Below are positions 22,263 through 27,334 of a stretch of 27,334 nucleotides of DNA, in pieces. The notes under the pieces are model-generated. The model saw only the letters and a program-made list of their open reading frames with translations, did not search any database and had not been told where the DNA came from. Both the position numbers and the translations under genes were made by a program. The stretch spans positions 1 through 27,334 of IMG/VR virus record IMGVR_UViG_3300036444_000047; one strand, written 5' to 3'. The stretch's first letter is position 1, and the number at the start of each line of letters is the position of its first letter. Origin of the DNA: a virus.

Positions 22263-23164
22263 TATTCGCCGACGCCCGCATGCGTCACGTCGACCAGCGT
22301 GCACCAGCTCGCGTGTTCGCGATCGATTACGATGTCCGCCGCAGGGGAGGTTAGCACGACGTTCTGTACGCCCTCGCAGTGGAGCGCGGCAAAGAGCCCC
22401 GAGCGCGTGACGTCGAGGCCCAGGCGGTGCTGGCGATCCTTATATTCGTTGGCGCGCTTGATCGCCTCGGCGAGCACGATCGAGCCGTCGGGGCCTGAGA
22501 AGGTCGTAATGGTCGCGACGATCTGGTATGGCACGATCGTGGCCGACTGGACCGTCACGGCATCGGTGAGCGGGCGCCGGGTTTCGTCGGAGACGTGCGC
22601 GTCGACCAGCTCGAGCAGCTCGGGCGCCGCGGTGCCGTCTCCTACGCGGGAAAGCACCGTCACGAGCACTTGGCCGGGTGCTGGGCTGATCGCGCTGGCA
22701 TCGAGCACGTCGCCCGACGCCGATCGTGCATGGAAGATATAGGCGCCCTCTGGACCAGCCACCGAGTAGCCCTCAGCGGCGATCACGAAACGGCTGCGCA
22801 GATCCGCGTCGCTCTCATAGGTGGGCGGAACGCCGTTTGCCGGATCGCCTTCGTCGAGCAGCAGGCGCTGCACGTTCATCAGCGCAGCCAGGTTGTCGAG
22901 ATCCGTGCCGGTCGCGAACGCGGGCATCACCGCACGCGCCGCGTCGTTGATGCGGCCGCGCAGCAGCACCTCGCGATAGGCAGAGACCTGAAGGATCTTC
23001 ATCGCCGGATCGGATTCGAGGATCGCATCGAAGTCCGGCACCAGCACCTGAAGGCTGGCGAGCATCTCGCCCAGGATCTGCTCGAAGCTGAGCTGCTCGA
23101 TCACCGCCGGCGGAGGCAGGCGGGACAGATCGACGGCGGTGAAGGTGGCGGAAGTGTCCGGCAT
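22262..23164 (-). CDS. J: Baseplate wedge protein gpJ (300 aa)
   Basis: A gpJ/gp47-family baseplate protein that builds the wedge periphery. It shows DLSRLPPPAVIEQLSFEQIL at the N-terminus, FDAILESDPAMKILQVSAYRE, LRGRINDAARAVMPAFATG.DLDNLAA, and the E.D...R.R.......S.AGPEGAY.FHA segment typical of the family. No Shine-Dalgarno sequence precedes ATG 23164, and the late-promoter dyad is centred 56 bp upstream. It starts a J-I-H-fibre assembly operon. Confidence 0.95.
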   Translation of the reverse strand: MPDTSATFTAVDLSRLPPPAVIEQLSFEQILGEMLASLQVLVPDFDAILESDPAMKILQVSAYREVLLRGRINDAARAVMPAFATGTDLDNLAALMNVQRLLLDEGDPANGVPPTYESDADLRSRFVIAAEGYSVAGPEGAYIFHARSASGDVLDASAISPAPGQVLVTVLSRVGDGTAAPELLELVDAHVSDETRRPLTDAVTVQSATIVPYQIVATITTFSGPDGSIVLAEAIKRANEYKDRQHRLGLDVTRSGLFAALHCEGVQNVVLTSPAADIVIDREHASWCTLVDVTHAGVGE

Positions 23165-23208
23165 GGCGCCATGTCGCGGCGGCGCGGGCCGGGCTGCTAG
23201 TGCGCGGC

Positions 23209-23231
23209 CTTGTGGCGCGCGCTTCTACTAG
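23209..23231 (-). promoter_or_regulatory. Predicted Ogr-type late promoter site for the J operon
   Basis: The 23-bp dyad is centred at 23220, 56 bp before the J start, and reads CTTGT-N13-ACTAG. It differs from the V-operon site at 4 of 23 positions and keeps the CTTGTGG and TCTAC blocks. Position and shared sequence suggest the binding site of the Ogr-like zinc-finger activator. The 13-mer GGCCGGGCTGCTA recurs at 23187-23199, between the site and J. Confidence 0.7.
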
Positions 23232-23348
23232 GGCGCGCGGAGAAACTCGAACGGCAGAAAATTCATGCCTGCTCGCCGGGATCCGGCCATTCCGCGTACG
23301 CCCCGATTGCGGTCGAAGAAGAGGGCTGTCATCTTGCAGGCAACCCCG

Positions 23349-23573
23349 ATGCTTATGGCGGTGCGAAAAGCTATGGTTTGGAAGTTATTTTCCCAGCATC
23401 GCAGCATTATATGGACCGTCTTGGCAGTTGCCGTTCTCATTGGGCTTCATGAAGTTACCGGGGTCAGCAAGTGGGTTCTGTTGGCGCCCGTGCTGTTGGC
23501 GATGTTTGGCTTCATGACAGTATGGGATCGTTTCCTGGTGCGGCGCAAGAACGCTCCTGCATTTCGACCGTAA
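23349..23573 (+). CDS. Small two-pass membrane protein, accessory gene on opposite strand (74 aa)
   Basis: This is the only plus-strand candidate gene inside the late region. From ATG 23349 it encodes a basic lead followed by two hydrophobic helices, SIIWTVLAVAVLIGLH and WVLLAPVLLAMFGFMTVW, and a basic tail. The start is uncertain: ATG at 23355 or 23373 would fit as well, and an upstream ATG at 23265 would add Arg-rich sequence. It lies between S and the J promoter, a joint between late blocks, and the opposite orientation fits a lysogenically expressed accessory gene such as an exclusion protein. That function is only a suggestion. Confidence 0.45.
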   Translation: MLMAVRKAMVWKLFSQHRSIIWTVLAVAVLIGLHEVTGVSKWVLLAPVLLAMFGFMTVWDRFLVRRKNAPAFRP

Positions 23574-23692
23574 GCGATCGCAGGCACGATTTGGTTGGCA
23601 GGTTACCACCCGATCTTAGCCGTATTCTGGGCCGCTAGAGTTGCCTGAAAGCGGACGGCGCCCGTGCTGGAGCTCGTCCACGCGGCCAATCG

Positions 23693-24355
23693 CTAATCGT
23701 CGGCGACGTGCCTCAAGAGCACATCGAGCAGGCGTTTGCTCTCAGCATCTGTGACGCCGAGCAGTCTCCGGCGCGCGTAGCGCACAGGCTCCGCACCCAG
23801 CGCGGGGCGATCGGTGCGCCCCTCTTGGTGGACGCGCGCGATCGCCGAAGCGCGGCCGCTGAAGCCGATCCACGCTTCCCGGTCGCTGGAGCTGGCCTGC
23901 AGGTTGCTGCGCATGCGCAGCTTGCGGAACATGGCGGCGTTGCGGATCCTGCCCTTGCGCCGGAACTTGCCTGCGCCCTTGTTTTGCTCCTCGGGCTCGA
24001 CGGGCAGCCAACGATCCACCTTGTCCCAGAAGAAGCTGCGAATCCCGCCCGCCTCGACGTCGTAGCCGGTGAGCAGATTGCCCTCGTGCACCCAGCTTTT
24101 CATGAGCACCAGGCGCGGCTCGGCGGCGCCCTTCGGATAGAGGAAGCTCACGGCGAAGTTTCCGGGCCGAGCCGGCTTCTTAGCCTTTCGCGGCACATAG
24201 GCGCTGCCATCGGGGTTCTGCTGACGCCCTACGCGAGCGGACTGCGATGCCTGCAGATCCCGCGCCATGGCACGAAGGATCCGGCGGCGTTCACCGGTGC
24301 CGAGCTGGCGCAGCAGTGCGCCGGCGAGGGCCTCGATCTCGGCAAGGTCACTCAC
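23693..24355 (-). CDS. S: Tail completion protein gpS (220 aa)
   Basis: A P2 gpS/virion morphogenesis family protein required to finish tails. It has LRQLGTGERRRILRAMARDLQASQSARVGRQQNPDG.AYVPRK at the N-terminus, a K.G..RN..MFRKLR segment, and a C-terminal AWIGFSGRAS.IARVHQEG with YARR.LLGVTDAE, all family landmarks. It is longer than P2 gpS (150 aa), mainly through an insert at about 60-120. The ATG overlaps the R stop (ATGA 24352-24355). It ends the first late block in this window. Confidence 0.92.
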   Translation of the reverse strand: MSDLAEIEALAGALLRQLGTGERRRILRAMARDLQASQSARVGRQQNPDGSAYVPRKAKKPARPGNFAVSFLYPKGAAEPRLVLMKSWVHEGNLLTGYDVEAGGIRSFFWDKVDRWLPVEPEEQNKGAGKFRRKGRIRNAAMFRKLRMRSNLQASSSDREAWIGFSGRASAIARVHQEGRTDRPALGAEPVRYARRRLLGVTDAESKRLLDVLLRHVADD

Positions 24356-24858
24356 GGGGCGGGCTCGAAATCCGGATCGCTGGATTGCGCGATGAGCTGG
24401 TCGCGTAGGAAGAGCTGCCAGAGCGGAACGCAGCAGACGTCGGGGAATTCATCCGCGTGAGGGCGATCGTCGATGCGCTCGGCAGTGAAGCCGCCGCCTT
24501 CCTTCGCCTTCACAATCACGCCCTCGGTGAGTTCGATGTTAATCGACACGTCCGCGGCATCGCCGTCGAGGATTTCGGACTCAAAGACGAAGGGCTCTTG
24601 GCCCGTCGCCGCGGCGCGCTCGAGCAGATCCGGCTGCGCCTCGGCGATCCAGGCGAGCACCGGCACCATCAGCGTGTCCACGTCGCCGGTATAATCCTGG
24701 GCGACGACGTTGAGTGTGTAGCGATATTCGAAGCCGAGGCTTCCCGCGCGCGCGACGATGCGCCCCTTGTCGATGAAGAGGCTCAGCTTTGCCGGATCGC
24801 GGCCGAGCTGGAGAACGTGCGCAAGCAGGACGCGGCGGAGTTCATCGGGCTTCTTCAC
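24352..24858 (-). CDS. R: Tail completion protein gpR (168 aa)
   Basis: A P2 gpR-family protein for tail completion. Signs are MKKPDELRRVLL at the start, a DKGRIVARAG.LGFEYRYTLNVV.QDYTGDVD.LMVPVLAW.AEAQPDLL core, and FESEILD..A.DVSI.IELTE in the second half. The ATG overlaps the Rz1 stop (ATGA 24855-24858) and its stop overlaps the S start, tying lysis and tail completion genes into one transcript, as in P2. Confidence 0.93.
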   Translation of the reverse strand: MKKPDELRRVLLAHVLQLGRDPAKLSLFIDKGRIVARAGSLGFEYRYTLNVVAQDYTGDVDTLMVPVLAWIAEAQPDLLERAAATGQEPFVFESEILDGDAADVSINIELTEGVIVKAKEGGGFTAERIDDRPHADEFPDVCCVPLWQLFLRDQLIAQSSDPDFEPAP

Positions 24859-25178
24859 GGGCGCTGGCTATCCTTGGGGCAGGTGCCCGGAGCGACCCAA
24901 TTGATCAGCCGCTCGGTGCGATCGAACAGCTCGCGATAGCCGAGCGCCAGTGCCTTCAGCGGCGCGCGGATCTCGGGCGGGATCGTCGCCTCCTGATCCG
25001 TGGGGAAGGCGGCAGCCGGTTTGGGGCAGGTGAGCAGGTCCGCGGGCGGCGCGTCCCTCACCGGGACGGCGATCACCTCGGGCGCGCCGCGCTCAACGGC
25101 TGCCGCGCAGCCCTGCAAGCTCATTGAGACGAGCGAACCAGTCGCCGCCAACGCGATCGTCATCGCCAACCTGCGCAT
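24855..25178 (-). CDS. Outer-membrane spanin lipoprotein, Rz1/LysC-like (107 aa)
   Basis: A lipoprotein signal is visible: MRRLAMTIALAATG, then a lipobox LQGC with Cys24. The mature part is Pro-rich (APPADLLTCPKP, IPPEIRAPL) and carries a CPK segment. It begins inside the Rz gene in another frame (86-nt overlap, 25093-25178), the hallmark of Rz/Rz1 pairs. The two proteins fuse inner and outer membranes at the end of lysis. At 107 aa it is longer than lambda Rz1, like LysC of P2-type phages. Confidence 0.85.
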   Translation of the reverse strand: MRRLAMTIALAATGSLVSMSLQGCAAAVERGAPEVIAVPVRDAPPADLLTCPKPAAAFPTDQEATIPPEIRAPLKALALGYRELFDRTERLINWVAPGTCPKDSQRP

Positions 25179-25599
25179 CTACTTCCTCCATTTTCGCCTG
25201 CGCCGCGCGCCGATCGGCGGCACCGGCCTGGGCAGCGGCAAGATCGGCCGCGGTTTTCGCTTCCCGCTCGCGCTGGGCTTCCGCGAGAAGGCGGGCAGTC
25301 TCGGCCTGGCTGCGCACCTTGTAGGCCGCGAGATCCTGCACGCTTTCGGCGCAGAGCTGGCCGCGGGCCTTCTCGACCTTGCGCTTACCCTTGTCCGTCT
25401 GGATCTCGACGACAGCGGGCGCGATGCTCGTGCCGGCGAACGCACAGAGCTGGTCTCCCCAGCGCGCCCAGGCATCCCGGTCGGCGCGCACCTGACGCGC
25501 TTCGACATAGAACCACGCGGCGACTGCGGCGACGGCGAGCAGCACCAGCCATTCCCGCGCGCCGGAGATCCAGCGCCATGCTGCCAGTGCGGCCGTCAT
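25093..25599 (-). CDS. Inner-membrane spanin, Rz/LysB-like (168 aa)
   Basis: The N-terminus holds one membrane segment (WLVLLAVAAVAAWFYVEA, about 18-35). It is followed by a periplasmic region with long charged helices (KKVEKARGQL-like, VRSQAETARLLAEAQREREAKTAADLAAAQA), typical of i-spanins. The ATG overlaps the endolysin stop (ATGA 25596-25599). Together with the downstream lipoprotein it forms the spanin complex. Identification rests on topology, context and the nested Rz1 gene rather than on sequence identity. Confidence 0.82.
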   Translation of the reverse strand: MTAALAAWRWISGAREWLVLLAVAAVAAWFYVEARQVRADRDAWARWGDQLCAFAGTSIAPAVVEIQTDKGKRKVEKARGQLCAESVQDLAAYKVRSQAETARLLAEAQREREAKTAADLAAAQAGAADRRAAQAKMEEVDAQVGDDDRVGGDWFARLNELAGLRGSR

Positions 25600-26099
25600 G
25601 CGAGCCCCCGCAGGCAGATACTGCGTTCGTCACGGCGCCGATTGACCAGGCCCTGCACGACGCGGCCGCCGGCCCTGGTCCACATCAGGAAGGCGTCGCA
25701 GCCGCCGCGAACATCGCCGGCATTGAAGCGGCGGGCGACTGTGGAGCGGCAATAGGCGGCGGTGCCGATGTTGTAGGCGAGGCTCACCGCGGCGGCGAGT
25801 TGGTTGGGGCGATCGCGAAGGCCAGGCGTGCAGCGAAGCACCGGCTCGGCGTGCGCCACGAGCTGCGCCTCGAGGCGACGCTCGCAGCCTTCCGGCGTCT
25901 CAACCATGCCAGGGCGCACGTTGCTGGTGTCACCGTCGCAAATCGTCCAGATCCCGACGATATCGCGATAGGCGGTTAGATGCTGCTTTCCGCCGCTCTC
26001 CCATTTGGTGACCAGCGGCGACACGATCAGCGCGGCCGCAACGCCGATCGCCGCGATCAGCGACTTGGGCCGGCGCGCAAGCTTGGTAGGCGTGCTCAT
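25596..26099 (-). CDS. Endolysin, GH24 lysozyme with signal-anchor (167 aa)
   Basis: A muramidase of the T4 lysozyme/RrrD family that cleaves peptidoglycan. The catalytic triad is seen as E34, D46 and T52 in WESGG...LTAYRDIVGIWTICDGDT; the E-D distance is three residues longer than in T4 lysozyme. Residues 13-30 (SLIAAIGVAAALIVSPLV) form a weakly hydrophobic anchor right before the active site, as in signal-arrest-release endolysins. A C-terminal LVNRRRDERSICLRG matches the family. ATG 26099 overlaps the holin stop (ATGA). Confidence 0.92.
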   Translation of the reverse strand: MSTPTKLARRPKSLIAAIGVAAALIVSPLVTKWESGGKQHLTAYRDIVGIWTICDGDTSNVRPGMVETPEGCERRLEAQLVAHAEPVLRCTPGLRDRPNQLAAAVSLAYNIGTAAYCRSTVARRFNAGDVRGGCDAFLMWTRAGGRVVQGLVNRRRDERSICLRGLA

Positions 26100-26446
26100 T
26101 CGCCATCCTTTCTGCTGGGGAGGAATCGATCTGCGAGGCGCGCAGGAATGGAGGCGATCGCGTCGGCCGCGGCCGCGATGAAGCGCGGCGTGGCTTCGAA
26201 TGCGATCATGCCCACCGTGAAGGCGGCAGCCTGCAGGACGAAGGGATCCCAATGGGGATAGATTGCGCCGAGCGCGCGCGTCGCGAACCAGCTAACGACG
26301 ATGCCGACCGCGAGCTGCACGAAGCGATCGCGCCAGGTGAGCCCCTTCTTCCATGCCATGCCGACAGCAGCGCCGAGCGCGCCGGGGGCAAGGCCGGCGA
26401 GGAGCGTGAGAAGGGCGTCGAGGAAGACTTGCAGCTTGGCCGGCAT
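26096..26446 (-). CDS. Phage holin (116 aa)
   Basis: A membrane protein with about three hydrophobic segments (LDALLTLLAGLAPGALGAAVG, FVQLAVGIVVSWFATRA, FVLQAAAFTVGMIAFEA) and a charged tail (RFLPSRKDGE). Placed directly before the endolysin, it fits a LydA-like holin that permits endolysin action at the lysis time. The ATG at 26446 has GGAG 6 bases upstream and is preferred to the TTG at 26452 that overlaps the X stop. Confidence 0.82.
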   Translation of the reverse strand: MPAKLQVFLDALLTLLAGLAPGALGAAVGMAWKKGLTWRDRFVQLAVGIVVSWFATRALGAIYPHWDPFVLQAAAFTVGMIAFEATPRFIAAAADAIASIPARLADRFLPSRKDGE

Positions 26447-26448
26447 GC

Positions 26449-26664
26449 TCAACTCCAGAGCTGGACGATCTCGCGCACCTGGACAGCGGGGGTGGCGATC
26501 GTGGGGATGATGACCGGCGTGCCGATCGGGAGGATGGGGCCGAGATCCGCGAGGCCGGGATTGGCGGCGAGCACGGCATCGACCGCGTCGATGCCAAGGC
26601 CGCGTTCGCGCCAGAGCAGTTCGTCGAGCATGTCGCCCTGTGCCGAGGTAATGCGATCCGCCAT
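26449..26664 (-). CDS. X: Tail protein gpX, LysM-like (71 aa)
   Basis: A gpX-family short protein: RITSAQGDMLDELLWRERGL, then VDAVLAANPGLADLGPILPIG, and PV.I.P...P.....V.LWS. This is the complete family pattern, similar to a LysM repeat, and it assists tail formation. The ATG at 26664 shares a base with the L stop (TGATG), which fixes the start inside a longer spurious frame. It lies between L and the lysis genes as in P2. Confidence 0.93.
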   Translation of the reverse strand: MADRITSAQGDMLDELLWRERGLGIDAVDAVLAANPGLADLGPILPIGTPVIIPTIATPAVQVREIVQLWS

Positions 26665-27137
26665 CAGATCAGCTCGACGCAGGTTCGGGTGCGGCCGAGG
26701 ATCCCGCGCACGGCGTGGAGCGCGTCGCGGCGCAGCTCGCCGATCGATTCGTCCAGCTCCTCGACCTTGCGCTGCCCGGCGCCGGTGAGATCCGTATCGC
26801 GCTGGCGCTCGACCAGCAGCGCCTTGGTCCAGGCGCCCACCGCAGTGCGATAGAGCACCAGGTTGCGCGTTTCGCCGGCGAGTGGAGGCGAAGGCACGTC
26901 TTCGAAGCTGTCCGCAGTCTGGGCGGTGCGCCATTCGGCGAGCTGATCGTTGGTCCAGATCATCGCCTCGAGCACCGCAGCGCGCAGGCGATCGGCGGTG
27001 ACGGCATCGCGGATCCGGCGCTCCTCGCGCAGCACTGCGGGATCGATTGCCGGGAACCAGCCATCGTTCGCGATCGGATCAGCCGCGGGCTGCCCGGGAG
27101 GTGGCACGAGCGAGGGGGTGCAGGAAAAGCCGCTCAC
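26664..27137 (-). CDS. L: Head completion/stabilisation protein gpL (157 aa)
   Basis: A P2 gpL-family protein that completes the DNA-filled head. It has NDGWFPAIDPA.LRE..RI...VTADRLR.A...A...N.QLAEWR at the N-terminus and LVLYR.AV.AW.KA.L.ERQRD.D.T.AG..K...LD..I.ELRRDALHAVR.ILG at the C-terminus, the family hallmarks. Length is close to P2 gpL (169 aa). The ATG overlaps the upstream small membrane protein's stop (ATGA 27134-27137). It marks the head/tail border of the late genes. Confidence 0.95.
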   Translation of the reverse strand: MSGFSCTPSLVPPPGQPAADPIANDGWFPAIDPAVLREERRIRDAVTADRLRAAVLEAMIWTNDQLAEWRTAQTADSFEDVPSPPLAGETRNLVLYRTAVGAWTKALLVERQRDTDLTGAGQRKVEELDESIGELRRDALHAVRGILGRTRTCVELI

Positions 27138-27334
27138 AGCATCACCAGGCGCGAGATGATTGCCAGCGCGGCGATCGCGCCGGCGAATCCGCCGGTGGCC
27201 GCTGCGACCCCCGCGGCCTGGGCGCGCCGATCGTCGTCGAGAATGGCGGTCATGGTGCCGGCGACGGAGGCGACGACGCAGAAGCAGAGCAGTGCCGCGG
27301 CGGCGAACAGGGCGAGGGCGCTGAGATAGTGCAT
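27134..27334 (-). CDS. Small two-pass membrane protein upstream of L (66 aa)
   Basis: The frame starts with ATG exactly at the window end, so the true start could lie beyond it. The product has two hydrophobic helices (LSALALFAAAALLCFCVVASVAG and AATGGFAGAIAALAIISRLVM) joined by a charged loop (DDDRRAQ). P2 has no gene of this kind between M and L. The ATGA overlap with L supports translation. It may be a second holin-like or accessory membrane protein; no family was recognised. Confidence 0.6.
   Translation of the reverse strand: MHYLSALALFAAAALLCFCVVASVAGTMTAILDDDRRAQAAGVAAATGGFAGAIAALAIISRLVML

Noticed and set aside
1-27334. CRISPR arrays, insertion sequences, rRNA genes
   Set aside because: No regularly spaced repeats of CRISPR type, no transposase gene with inverted ends and no rRNA sequence were seen.

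Overview
The window is part of a P2-like (Peduovirus-type, contractile-tailed) prophage or phage genome. The high G+C content, a GapR/DUF2312 domain in the early operon and the style of the lysis enzyme point to an alphaproteobacterial host, most likely a sphingomonad; the host assignment is inference. No integrase, attachment site, replication gene or packaging gene lies inside the window, so both phage ends are outside it.

Layout: (1) 1-3529, minus strand: an early operon read leftwards. It runs Cro/YdaS-like protein, CII/Cox-like DNA-binding protein, Ogr/Delta zinc-finger activator, HTH plus Cys-cluster protein, two very small membrane proteins, a GapR-FtsK-gamma fusion, a DNA adenine-type methyltransferase and an AlpA-like regulator. 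Nearly every junction is a 1- or 4-base stop/start overlap. (2) 3530-3616: divergent immunity switch with three spaced ACAACCA repeats. (3) 3617-4117, plus strand: CI-type repressor without a protease domain. (4) 4118-4758: no recognisable gene. (5) 4759-10529, plus strand: a five-gene accessory cassette of lower G+C. It encodes a double GHKL ATPase/histidine-kinase-like protein, a degenerate receiver protein, an unknown protein, a C5-cytosine methyltransferase and a Vsr-type endonuclease. (6) 10654-27334, minus strand: late genes read leftwards. They are a small membrane protein, L, X, holin, endolysin, Rz, Rz1, R, S, then J, I, H, tail fibre assembly, then V, W, FI, FII, E/E', T, U, D. Accessory genes sit at the joints between blocks.

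Regulation: the zinc-finger activator would switch on late transcription. Two near-identical 23-bp dyads (CTTGT-N13-ACAAG type) lie 56-58 bp upstream of J and of V and are the best candidates for its binding sites. Because P2 Ogr sites are centred near -55, and neither gene has a Shine-Dalgarno sequence, these two transcripts may start at or next to the start codon. Gene E carries the classic T6G slippery heptamer that joins it to E' by -1 frameshifting.

The most notable element is the cassette at 4759-10529. It joins a methyltransferase/Vsr pair to a two-component-like signalling pair (ATPase plus receiver) and an unknown protein, with no recognisable restriction enzyme. It sits next to the repressor and on the repressor strand, where lysogenic-conversion genes are expected. 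I infer a phage-borne anti-phage (restriction-like) system of unusual composition.
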